From a virus, in IMG/VR virus record IMGVR_UViG_3300025890_000176, positions 1 to 22,534 of that record: DNA of 22,534 bases; one strand, 5' to 3'. The notes under the pieces were generated by a model. The model made no database searches, was not told where the DNA came from, and saw only the letters and a list, made by a program, of their open reading frames with translations. Positions 12,716 to 18,709 of this stretch are shown piece by piece. Position 1 is the stretch's first letter. Each line of letters starts with the position of its first letter. The position numbers were made by a program, and so were the translations under genes.

Positions 12716-12988
12716 ATGAGGTATAATAAATTTAATAAGTATAATAAGAAACGTAATTTTAAACAAGAAGAGCGTCCTGCTGGGATGACTGTGATTGTTC
12801 GTGATAATGATGTAAACAAAGCGTTAAGAGTTTTAAAGAAGAAACTCTTGCGTGATGGGTTCTTTCAAGAATTAAGAGATAGAACCTTTTATGAGTCCAA
12901 GGGAACTAAACGTAGAAAAGCAAAGGATGCTGCGACACGAAGATTCAAACGAAACTTGGAAAAACAAAAACTTGAACGTGGATATTAA
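12716..12988 (+). CDS. rpsU: phage-encoded ribosomal protein bS21
   Basis: 90 residues. Residues about 24-90 follow the bS21 pattern: a starting strand (MTVIVRDND), ALRVLKKKLLRDGFFQELRDR, then the conserved FYESKGTKRRKAKDAATRR (58-76) and a basic tail. bS21 binds the 30S platform next to the anti-SD end of 16S rRNA and assists initiation; phage copies are known from marine phages, including SAR11 phages. An unusual basic, Asn/Lys-rich extension (residues 1-23, MRYNKFNKYNKKRNF...) precedes the core. GAGG at 12707-12710 is the ribosome site. The gene directly follows tRNA-Arg, so two translation functions are adjacent. Confidence 0.92.
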   Translation: MRYNKFNKYNKKRNFKQEERPAGMTVIVRDNDVNKALRVLKKKLLRDGFFQELRDRTFYESKGTKRRKAKDAATRRFKRNLEKQKLERGY

Positions 12989-12999
12989 AAAGGTGACTT

Positions 13000-13530
13000 A
13001 TGAAAAGGAATTTGAACGTAGAGAACGACTCTACTCTACCGAAGAAACGTAAACCTCGTAAGCCTATGACTGCTGAACAGAAGGCAGCGGCAAGTGAGAG
13101 ACTTGCAATAGCGAGAGAGAAACGTCTAAAAGAAAATCCCCCCGAATATAAATCCATTCATCCGTCTGTACTCGCAAGAGGTGATGACGATGCATGGAGT
13201 CATATCAAAGTCAAACAGTGGATTAAAACACAAAAGAGTTTAATGTCTACTGAACGCTCTGCAATGAGAGCAAAAGTAAAAGGTGCAGAAGCACGTTACG
13301 AAAGTCATCGTGGTTACATTCGTAACATGGAAACATATCTTAGAACAGGTGAATGGTTAGACTTGTTTTGGGGTGAATACCAACAGAATAAATGTAAACA
13401 AGTATGTTTAGTTATGGCATACCATCCAGACGGAACACCAAAAAGAAATATTGGAACTTGGTATCCAGACATTCAATGTGAATGGACAAAGGAAATGGAA
13501 GAGGAAGATTTTGATGGAACAAAAGGGTAA
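13000..13530 (+). CDS. conserved marine T4-like phage protein
   Basis: 176 residues. The N-terminal third is very basic and disordered-looking (LPKKRKPRKPMTAEQKAAASERL). The middle is helical (KQWIKTQKSLMSTERSAMRAK, YESHRGYIRNMETYL), and the C-terminal part contains EWLDLFWGEYQ and a strand-rich end (CLVMAYHPDGTPKRNIGTWYPD). I recall similar proteins next to replication genes of marine T4-like phages without assigned role. The basic tail suggests nucleic-acid contact. It overlaps the next gene by 17 bases. Confidence 0.78.
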   Translation: MKRNLNVENDSTLPKKRKPRKPMTAEQKAAASERLAIAREKRLKENPPEYKSIHPSVLARGDDDAWSHIKVKQWIKTQKSLMSTERSAMRAKVKGAEARYESHRGYIRNMETYLRTGEWLDLFWGEYQQNKCKQVCLVMAYHPDGTPKRNIGTWYPDIQCEWTKEMEEEDFDGTKG

Positions 13531-13900
13531 AGTAATTCAGTTCCCTTTGCAGGCAACACCAAATCCAAATATTAAAGTTGATAGTTATGCACTACAAATG
13601 CAACAAGATATGACATTTGCAGACCATCTAACTGAAGGTTTGGTTGTTAATATGATTCACAATATGAGTGAGAATGGTGTTGACACAGAAGATGAAGATT
13701 TTATTGCTGATATATCAATGATGATAGAAATGGTAAAGTCTACACTTTATAGAAGTTGTAACATACCACATCCATTGCAAACCGTTACGGATGAATTTGT
13801 TACGACAACAAAAGAGAATGGTAAAACTAGTGTGTATCTAGATTGTTTTGAAATAAGAGATGCCTGTATTGAAATGGAAGAAGAAGATGATGAGGAGTAA
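13514..13900 (+). CDS. conserved phage protein with acidic tail
   Basis: 128 residues from ATG 13514; GAGGA at 13500-13504 fits this start, so the 63-base in-frame upstream extension is not used. The protein starts MEQKGKVIQFPLQATPNPN, has a helical centre (DHLTEGLVVNMIHNMSENG; ADISMMIEMVKSTLYRS) and ends in a Glu/Asp tail (EMEEEDDEE). A similar small protein often precedes RNase H or similar genes in marine T4-like phages. No catalytic motif visible. A promoter starts six bases after its stop. Confidence 0.75.
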   Translation: MEQKGKVIQFPLQATPNPNIKVDSYALQMQQDMTFADHLTEGLVVNMIHNMSENGVDTEDEDFIADISMMIEMVKSTLYRSCNIPHPLQTVTDEFVTTTKENGKTSVYLDCFEIRDACIEMEEEDDEE

Positions 13901-13906
13901 AATCTA

Positions 13907-13935
13907 TTGACTTCTTGCCTATTTTAGGGTACTAT
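13907..13935 (+). promoter_or_regulatory. sigma70-type promoter for RNase H
   Basis: TTGACT at 13907-13912, 17 bases, TACTAT at 13930-13935. The following TATATAAATG overlaps a near-match to the late element TATAAATA, so the gene might be read in two phases. The spacer begins TCTTGC, as in the 17011 promoter, and lacks the TGTT..AACA repeat. Confidence 0.72.
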
Positions 13936-13967
13936 ATATAAATGTAAATAAAAGTGAGTATTAAGTT

Positions 13968-14828
13968 ATGATATTAGTTGATATGAATCAAGTTACCATT
14001 AGTAATCTAATGATGCAACTAGGTTCAAAGCGTGACAACGAACTGGATGAAAATCTAGTTCGACATATGGTATTAAACTCTATAAGAGGATACCGTAGTC
14101 GATTCCATGAAGCCTTTGGTGAAATGGTACTTTGTTACGATAGCAAAAAGTATTGGAGAAGGGATTACTTCCCCAACTACAAATCTAATCGAAAGAAGGA
14201 CAGAGCAAACTCTGGACTTGATTGGAACACCATCTTTGAAACTCTGAATAACATCAGAGATGAAATCAAAGAAATCTTTCCCTACAAAGTTTTAGAAGTA
14301 GAGGGTGCAGAAGCAGATGATGTTATTGCATCTATCGTACAGCATGTTGCTGAAACTCCTAGTGAGTTTGAGCATATCCTTATATTGTCTGGTGACAAAG
14401 ATTTCATTCAGTTGCAGAAACACAACTTTGTGAAACAATATTCTCCCACATTGAAAAAATTTGTGAAAGATATTGACCCCGACATATATATAAGGGAGCA
14501 TGTACTAAAAGGTGATAGAAGTGACGGTGTACCTAATTTTCTTTCGCCAGATAATACTTTCGTTGATGAGTTGAGACAGAAACCATTATCCAAGAAAAAG
14601 TTGGAGACATGGATTGACTTAGAACCATCTGACTATTGTTCAGATGAAATGATGAGAAATTATCAACGAAATAAAACCCTAATTGATTTAGAATGTATAC
14701 CTAGTGACTTGAAGGTAAAGATTCTGGAAGAATACCAGAATGCTGAACACGGTGACAGGTCGAAACTACTAAATTATTTTATTAACAAAAGATTGAAAAA
14801 TCTTATGAATGACATTGGAGACTTTTAA
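13968..14828 (+). CDS. rnh: T4-type RNase H, 5'-3' exonuclease (FEN1-like)
   Basis: 286 residues, near the 305 of T4 RNase H. Acidic active-site motifs of the FEN/PIN-like 5' nuclease fold are in order: Asp5 (LVDMN), Asp58 (LCYDSK), EGAEADD (112-118), SGDKDF (141-146) and GDRSDGVPN (182-190). The arch segment KYWRRDYFPNYKSNRK (61-75) matches the T4 enzyme. It removes RNA primers and adjacent DNA from lagging-strand fragments, working with the gp61 primase of this window. It has its own promoter and a weak ribosome site (GTGAG). Its end overlaps nothing; the next ATG is one base away. Confidence 0.93.
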   Translation: MILVDMNQVTISNLMMQLGSKRDNELDENLVRHMVLNSIRGYRSRFHEAFGEMVLCYDSKKYWRRDYFPNYKSNRKKDRANSGLDWNTIFETLNNIRDEIKEIFPYKVLEVEGAEADDVIASIVQHVAETPSEFEHILILSGDKDFIQLQKHNFVKQYSPTLKKFVKDIDPDIYIREHVLKGDRSDGVPNFLSPDNTFVDELRQKPLSKKKLETWIDLEPSDYCSDEMMRNYQRNKTLIDLECIPSDLKVKILEEYQNAEHGDRSKLLNYFINKRLKNLMNDIGDF

Positions 14829-14829
14829 T

Positions 14830-15282
14830 ATGGTTCAAGATACCTATACACCTCTACTTTCTGAGGTATTAAAGAAAGTACATAATGCAAAGACGAAGGC
14901 AAAGAAAGTTGAACTCTTGCAAAAATATGATTGTGACGCATTGCGTGTAATCATTAAATCATCATTCGACCCTAACATCGAATGGGTGATTCCAAAAGGT
15001 GAAGTTCCCTTTACAGCAAATGATGCTGAAGAAGGAACTGAACATACTGTACTACGAAGAGAGTACAAAAAACTTTATCGTTTTGTGAAAGGTGGTGATG
15101 ATGGATTAGTTGGTTTTAAACGTGAAAACATGTTCATTCAATTACTAGAAGGATTACATAAAAGTGAAGCTGACCTCGTTATCTCTGCAAAAGATAAAAA
15201 ACTACATCAAGCATTCAAAGGACTCTCTGAGAATGTCGTTAAAGAAGCGTTCCAATGGAACGACAGTTACAACAAGGAATAA
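14830..15282 (+). CDS. DUF6433-like conserved phage protein
   Basis: 150 residues from ATG 14830, one base after the RNase H stop (an in-frame TTG at 14809 lies in RNase H, but a GGAG at 14817-14820 favours 14830). Family motifs recalled from T4-like marine phages: PLLSEVLKKVHNAKTKAKKVELL, DALRVIIKSSFDPNIEWVIP, EGTEHTVLRREYKKLYRFVKGG and MFIQLLEGLHKSEADLVISAKDKKL (each seen in parts). Adjacent to RNase H in many such genomes, so a link to replication or recombination is plausible. Biochemical function unknown. Confidence 0.82.
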   Translation: MVQDTYTPLLSEVLKKVHNAKTKAKKVELLQKYDCDALRVIIKSSFDPNIEWVIPKGEVPFTANDAEEGTEHTVLRREYKKLYRFVKGGDDGLVGFKRENMFIQLLEGLHKSEADLVISAKDKKLHQAFKGLSENVVKEAFQWNDSYNKE

Positions 15283-15286
15283 AGAT

Positions 15287-15796
15287 ATGAAAGATAACTA
15301 TCAACATTGTTTGGAGATGATTCTCCATCACGAGGGTGGTTATGTCAACCATCCAAAAGACCCAGGCGGTGAAACTAATCTTGGCATTACCAAGAGAGTT
15401 TACGAAGATTTCGGTGGTACGAAAGACATGAAAGACTTAACTGTAGAGGATGCCGCACCCATCTACGAAAAAAATTATTGGAATCGTCTAAAGTGTGACG
15501 ATATTCCAGACGGGCTTGACCTCTGCGTATTCGATTTCGGAGTAAACGCTGGTACAGGACGAAGTGCAAAGTATTTGCAAACAATGATTGGGACAACTGC
15601 CGATGGTGGCATTGGCCCCAATACACTGAGGAAACTTGGTGAGTATATTGACGAACATGGTCTTGAAACAACTATCAAGAACTTTCAAGAAGCACGTCAA
15701 TCATACTATGAAAAATTAAAAACATTTGAAACATTCGGTAGGGGTTGGACTCGTAGAGTTACAGAAACTACAGAAGAAGCTCTAAAAATGTGTTGA
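15287..15796 (+). CDS. GH108-type endolysin (N-acetylmuramidase)
   Basis: 169 residues from ATG 15287; the longer frame back to 15164 would overlap the DUF6433 gene and is unlikely. The N-terminal GH108 signature is HHEGGYVNHPKDPGGETN (14-31) with catalytic Glu16, followed by LGITKRVYEDF. The middle shows YWNRLKCDDIPDGLDLCVFDFGVN (about 64-87 in sequence) and then a peptidoglycan-binding type-3 segment with DGGIGPNTLRKL and the terminal GRGWTRRV. It cleaves the glycan strand of the cell wall at lysis. It has no signal peptide, so a holin is needed. It is about 13 kb away from the spanin cluster. Its TGA overlaps the -35 box of the sRNA promoter. Confidence 0.92.
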   Translation: MKDNYQHCLEMILHHEGGYVNHPKDPGGETNLGITKRVYEDFGGTKDMKDLTVEDAAPIYEKNYWNRLKCDDIPDGLDLCVFDFGVNAGTGRSAKYLQTMIGTTADGGIGPNTLRKLGEYIDEHGLETTIKNFQEARQSYYEKLKTFETFGRGWTRRVTETTEEALKMC

Positions 15797-15821
15797 CTTA
15801 TGCGTACCTTTAAGGTATGAT
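15793..15821 (+). promoter_or_regulatory. promoter of the small RNA, with own inverted repeat
   Basis: TTGACT at 15793-15798 (overlapping the endolysin stop), 17 bases, TATGAT at 15816-15821. The expected transcription start is 15828-15829, exactly where the RNA hairpin begins. TACCTTTAAGGTA (15805-15817) is a 13-base inverted repeat overlapping the -10, different from the TGTT..AACA repeat of the neighbouring promoters. Confidence 0.8.
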
Positions 15822-15827
15822 ATAAAC

Positions 15828-15917
15828 AATGGATGGGAATTCACCTCTCTCTCGACTTTCTCTCTCAGAATTTCCATCCATTACCTCAAAAGCCCTTGTT
15901 TTTCAAGGGTTTTTTTT
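15828..15917 (+). ncRNA. candidate anti-Shine-Dalgarno small RNA, about 90 nt
   Basis: Bounded by a promoter (15793-15821) and an intrinsic terminator (15893-15917), with no reading frame of note. AATGGATGGGAATTC (15828-15842) pairs over 15 bases with GAATTTCCATCCATT (15868-15882; one G-U pair). The 25-base loop (15843-15867) has 21 pyrimidines and contains CCTCTCTC (15844-15851) and CTTTCTC (15856-15862). These are exact complements of the ribosome-binding leaders GAGAGAGG (9453-9460) and GAGAAAG (seen before the genes at 10028, 16334 and 17072). A further unpaired ACCTC follows at 15883-15887. Base pairing with these leaders, and perhaps with host SD sites, is the likely action. Expression and targets are inferred. 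Confidence 0.72.
15893..15917 (+). terminator. intrinsic terminator of the small RNA
   Basis: CCCTTG (15893-15898) and CAAGGG (15904-15909) with a five-T loop, then eight T (15910-15917); AAAA before the stem can extend it. The U-tail would also suit Hfq binding. Nearly identical in design and in the following GGC to the terminator at 9372-9397. Confidence 0.92.
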
Positions 15918-15940
15918 GGCCAAAATAATGAAGAAATGCC

Positions 15941-15969
15941 TTGACTTTTGTTCTAATAACATGTATACT
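15941..15969 (+). promoter_or_regulatory. early-type promoter with TGTT..AACA operator-like spacer
   Basis: TTGACT at 15941-15946, 17 bases, TATACT at 15964-15969. Inverted repeat TGTTCTAATAACA at 15949-15961 followed by TG before the -10. The leader holds AAGAAAGAAAGG instead of the usual AATGAGAAAGG. Confidence 0.92.
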
Positions 15970-16000
15970 ATAAGTATAATCAAGAAAGAAAGGAAATTAT

Positions 16001-16264
16001 ATGATTAAAAATTTGAATATACCAGAAACTTGTGGGTGGTTGGGAATGATTCTCATCCACGGAGCAACTGCTCCAACCTCAATTTCAGTTCTAATGGGAT
16101 GGTCAACTGACTTACCCCCATTGAATTTCATACTGTTAGTATGGTTAGGACTGTTCTTGTTCCTAGTAAGAGCAATATATGCTAAGGATACTTTGTACAT
16201 TGTATCTAATGCGATTGGGTTTTCACTAAACAGTCTTTTATTAAGTTTAATTGCATTTAATTAA
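16001..16264 (+). CDS. small three-TM membrane protein
   Basis: 87 residues behind its own promoter and an AAAGGAAAT site. Three hydrophobic segments are visible: about 11-33 (GWLGMILIHGATAPTSISVL), 40-58 (LNFILLVWLGLFLFLVRAI) and 64-86 (YIVSNAIGFSLNSLLLSLIAF). Length and three-helix topology match SemiSWEET/PQ-loop half-transporters, but no PQ motif is present, so this is only a size comparison. It is probably an inner-membrane protein made early in infection. Function unknown. Confidence 0.78.
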   Translation: MIKNLNIPETCGWLGMILIHGATAPTSISVLMGWSTDLPPLNFILLVWLGLFLFLVRAIYAKDTLYIVSNAIGFSLNSLLLSLIAFN

Positions 16265-16273
16265 AAAAATGCC

Positions 16274-16302
16274 TTGACTTTTGTTATGATAACATGTATA
16301 CT
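16274..16302 (+). promoter_or_regulatory. early-type promoter with perfect TGTT..AACA palindrome
   Basis: TTGACT at 16274-16279, 17 bases, TATACT at 16297-16302. TGTTATGATAACA (16282-16294) is a perfect inverted repeat around a central base, the best example of the family. The leader holds AATGAGAAAGG (16315-16325). Confidence 0.93.
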
Positions 16303-16333
16303 ATAGGTATAGTTAATGAGAAAGGAAAAAATT

Positions 16334-16579
16334 ATGAAGTTTGAAAAATGGTTAGATACTCTAGTCGAAGAAAAGAACCTAGATATAGAACATGTATTTG
16401 AATATAAAGGCCCTGTGTGGGGTATGAATATGATTCCTTTGGGTGCAGTAATTGAACAGATTAAAGCGTTCCACCCAAAAACTCAACAGATGACAAAAAA
16501 CAGATTAGTTGAGATTGATTTTAAAAACGGTGATGTAATGCACTTCTTTGGTTACATTGCTCAAAAGATGGCACAATAA
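16334..16579 (+). CDS. small orphan protein
   Basis: 81 residues from ATG 16334, 8 bases after AAAGGA; the in-frame ATG at 16316 is the leader ATG of this promoter family and is not favoured. The sequence begins with a helix (FEKWLDTLVEEKNLDIEHVF) and continues with a mixed segment (GPVWGMNMIPLGAVIEQIKAF) and a strand-rich end (NRLVEIDFKNGDVMHFFGYI). No family recognised. Overlaps the metallopeptidase start by one base, so the pair is coupled. Confidence 0.75.
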   Translation: MKFEKWLDTLVEEKNLDIEHVFEYKGPVWGMNMIPLGAVIEQIKAFHPKTQQMTKNRLVEIDFKNGDVMHFFGYIAQKMAQ

Positions 16580-17001
16580 TGAAAAATAGAAATGTTATAT
16601 CAGTTGTTGGTGGTGTTAAACATGAGAGACACATTGCAGAAAAATGTGTTGCTCACATGATTGACAAACTAATGCCTAGAATGAAAACCTTGGATATTGA
16701 GGTTGAGATAAAAAACATTCCAGGCTCTGCAATTGGTTATTGTGATATGCAAGATACCAATAGAGAATTCACTCTGGAAATTCAGAAGGGATTAACTCTA
16801 AAAGAATTAGTAACAACCGTGGTTCACGAGATGATACACGTTAAACAGTACGCAAGAAAAGAAATGGATGTCGAAGGTAAAACTTGGAAAAGATGTTTCG
16901 TTGTTGAGGGTACTGGTTACTACGACCTTCCTTGGGAAAAGGAAGCTTACCGTCTGCAAGACAAATATGCACAGTCAGTTTGGGATGCAGATATTTTGTA
17001 A
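16579..17001 (+). CDS. SprT-like zinc metallopeptidase
   Basis: 140 residues. The zinc-binding motif HEMIH at 83-87 sits in a helix (VTTVVHEMIHVKQY) and a candidate third ligand lies in the WEKEA segment (119-123), the arrangement of compact SprT-like gluzincins. Length fits the minimal protease domain. SprT/Spartan relatives cleave proteins crosslinked to DNA, but the phage members are uncharacterised, so a host-protein target or DNA-protein repair are both open. Start shares a base with the upstream stop; unit driven by the 16274 promoter. Confidence 0.85.
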   Translation: MKNRNVISVVGGVKHERHIAEKCVAHMIDKLMPRMKTLDIEVEIKNIPGSAIGYCDMQDTNREFTLEIQKGLTLKELVTTVVHEMIHVKQYARKEMDVEGKTWKRCFVVEGTGYYDLPWEKEAYRLQDKYAQSVWDADIL

Positions 17002-17010
17002 AAAATAGCC

Positions 17011-17039
17011 TTGACATCTTGCTTAATGCTTGATACAAT
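17011..17039 (+). promoter_or_regulatory. sigma70-type promoter
   Basis: TTGACA at 17011-17016, 17 bases, TACAAT at 17034-17039. The leader AATGAGAAAGAGG (17052-17064) matches the family, but the spacer lacks the TGTT..AACA repeat. Confidence 0.85.
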
Positions 17040-17071
17040 AGCTATGTTGATAATGAGAAAGAGGAAATATT

Positions 17072-17344
17072 ATGATTAGTAATGAAATGCAAAAAACCCT
17101 AATGGGTATGACAGTTGGTGAATTGACAGAACTTCAGAAGTTTTGTTCAGACCTCAAAGTGATGAAAAACAAAACTGGTTTAGAAGTTGGCCAGAGAGTT
17201 TATGTTGTTCAGAAAACAAAAAAGACTCCAGGCACTATCAGAAAGATTAACAAGACAAGAGCGATTGTTGATATGGTGACTAACCCTATCAGTGGTGCTG
17301 TGTCTGGTTACAATGTTCCATTTTCAATGTTGGAGGCTGCGTAA
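17072..17344 (+). CDS. small protein with possible KOW/SH3-like barrel
   Basis: 90 residues with GAGG eight or more bases upstream of ATG 17072. The first part is helical (GELTELQKFCSDLKVMKNK); from residue about 38 the pattern GQRVYVVQKTKKTPGTIRKINKTRAIVDM resembles a small beta barrel of KOW/SH3 type, seen in ribosome- or RNA polymerase-associated proteins. Positive charge in this part supports RNA contact. This is a fold guess, not a family match. Overlaps the next ATG by one base. Confidence 0.75.
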   Translation: MISNEMQKTLMGMTVGELTELQKFCSDLKVMKNKTGLEVGQRVYVVQKTKKTPGTIRKINKTRAIVDMVTNPISGAVSGYNVPFSMLEAA

Positions 17345-17700
17345 TGACACAAGTTTCTGTTATTCATACTGCATTTGAGGACAGTCCACAAACCGTTGCG
17401 TTTGTGGATGTTCCAGAATTCCCTACTACAATCGAAGCACTTGAGTATGCTTACAGATGGACTAACAATGTTATGGGTTCGTGGAGTATTAAAAAACCTA
17501 CTCTAGACTTTGGTGATGGTGAGGAAACAAATGGTGACTATAATAAGAATGTCACTGTTATGACTTCACTTAATACTGATGAGAACGGTAAAGAGTGGGG
17601 ACTAAGGTCAACTTCAGTAGGTGACCAGATGTTAATCGGTAATCAAAAGTATGTGGTTGCTGGTTTTGGATTTAAAACAATAGACGGAAAGGACGTTTAA
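17344..17700 (+). CDS. conserved phage protein, unknown function
   Basis: 118 residues, starting on the last base of the upstream stop. The pattern EALEYAYRWTNNVMGSWS (32-49), then WGLRSTSVGDQMLIGNQKYVVAGFGF (about 86-111), is familiar from uncharacterised proteins of phages and prophages where the SVGD...YVV..GF segment forms a small beta domain. No membrane or catalytic motif is seen. In the 17011 operon. Two bases separate it from the next gene. Confidence 0.77.
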   Translation: MTQVSVIHTAFEDSPQTVAFVDVPEFPTTIEALEYAYRWTNNVMGSWSIKKPTLDFGDGEETNGDYNKNVTVMTSLNTDENGKEWGLRSTSVGDQMLIGNQKYVVAGFGFKTIDGKDV

Positions 17701-17702
17701 TT

Positions 17703-17960
17703 ATGAGTGCTGTGAAAAGTTTAATGATGGATGTAGAAGATTTTGTTTACGACTTCTACACTAAAGAAGGAAAGTTAACTGACTCTCCAAAAAATATTAT
17801 CCAGAAGGCGATTGAGAAATTCGGTTATTCTTTTGGAAGTTATGCCGCAGAGGTTATTGAAAAATCTGAGGAAGAAAATGGAGCGAGTTGGGATTTTGAA
17901 AAATCTGTCTCTCAAAACTTAGTAGGATTTGAGATGGCAAATGATAAGATTCCTTTTTAG
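17703..17960 (+). CDS. small acidic orphan protein
   Basis: 85 residues. Helical and acidic (MDVEDFVYDFYTKEGKL, AAEVIEKSEEENGASWDFEK), with no Cys and no membrane segment. The upstream spacer TTATG is short; AAGGACG at 17691-17697 is the ribosome site. Its last 20 bases overlap the start of a lipoprotein gene in another frame. Function unknown. Confidence 0.72.
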   Translation: MSAVKSLMMDVEDFVYDFYTKEGKLTDSPKNIIQKAIEKFGYSFGSYAAEVIEKSEEENGASWDFEKSVSQNLVGFEMANDKIPF

Positions 17961-18087
17961 TATAATGATAATTATGATGTTGGGTGGATGTAGTGCAGTA
18001 GAGACTTCCACCCAAATCTATCAACTGTGTAAGTATCAAAACAAATGCCCAGTTGAAGTGATAGGAGATTGGTTAAATGGTAATTAA
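17941..18087 (+). CDS. small lipoprotein
   Basis: 48 residues from ATG 17941, which lies inside the end of the previous gene; a later ATG (17965) would truncate the signal. The N-terminus is a convincing lipoprotein signal: MIRFLFSIMIIMM followed by the lipobox LGGC, with lipidated Cys17. The mature part is about 31 residues and holds two further Cys (C30 and C36) in CKYQNKC, perhaps a disulfide. It overlaps the next lipoprotein gene by 11 bases. Tiny phage lipoproteins can block superinfecting phages at the receptor; that is analogy only. Confidence 0.62.
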   Translation: MIRFLFSIMIIMMLGGCSAVETSTQIYQLCKYQNKCPVEVIGDWLNGN

Positions 18088-18709
18088 AGTTTTAGGTACA
18101 GCAGTTGGTATTTTCGCACTAACAAGTTGTAACTATGCGGTTGCAAAACTTCCATCTGCATGTGAATATGAAAAAGTTGTAAAAACAAATTGGACTCAAC
18201 ATATAGAAAAGACTTCTAATATTTCAGAGAAAGTTTTTCCGTATGTTGATGATACTAGAAAATGTATAGTATCGATGGACGTAACTATAGATGGCACAGA
18301 CTATCCTACCAGTGGTGAATATGTGTTCGGCCCAGACATGACACAGAACGCTGCATGTGGTGAGGCAACCATCAAAGCAAAAAAGAAAATAATAACCCAA
18401 GTATCACCAGAAGTATTGACTGCTCAAACTGAGATGGTTTGTAATTCTAATAAAGCGGTAACTGCTGATAAAGATGTTATCGAAACAACAGAAACAACTA
18501 CAAAAGTTATACAAGGTAAAACTATTGACAATAGGCCTACTGTTGTGATACAATCTAATAATAATTTTGAAAGAAACTTATACGACCCAACATATTCTAT
18601 TTGGGACACATTCTTTGGACAACCAAAGAACCAACCGTATGTAGACCCAAGACAGCCAAGATGTAAGGCGAATTGGAATACTGGTGGAAGGACATGTTGG
18701 TATGATTAA
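18077..18709 (+). CDS. exported lipoprotein, unknown family
   Basis: 210 residues from ATG 18077, with AGGAG at 18063-18067. Lipoprotein signal: VLGTAVGIFA then lipobox LTSC, lipidated Cys18. The mature protein is Cys-rich (C29, C63, C95, C122, C198, C207 approximately), Thr-rich in the middle (ETTETTTKV) and ends in an aromatic/Pro segment (DPTYSIWDTFFGQPKNQPYVDPRQP) and the motif GGRTCWYD. It overlaps both neighbours. Likely periplasmic or surface-associated; function unknown. Confidence 0.78.
   Translation: MVIKVLGTAVGIFALTSCNYAVAKLPSACEYEKVVKTNWTQHIEKTSNISEKVFPYVDDTRKCIVSMDVTIDGTDYPTSGEYVFGPDMTQNAACGEATIKAKKKIITQVSPEVLTAQTEMVCNSNKAVTADKDVIETTETTTKVIQGKTIDNRPTVVIQSNNNFERNLYDPTYSIWDTFFGQPKNQPYVDPRQPRCKANWNTGGRTCWYD

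Noticed and set aside
12547-12819. 90-residue minus-strand frame across the tRNA
   Set aside because: It includes the reverse complement of tRNA-Arg, a common source of false ORFs.
16001-16264. SemiSWEET sugar transporter assignment
   Set aside because: Length and three TM segments fit, but the PQ motif and other family residues are not visible; left as unknown membrane protein.
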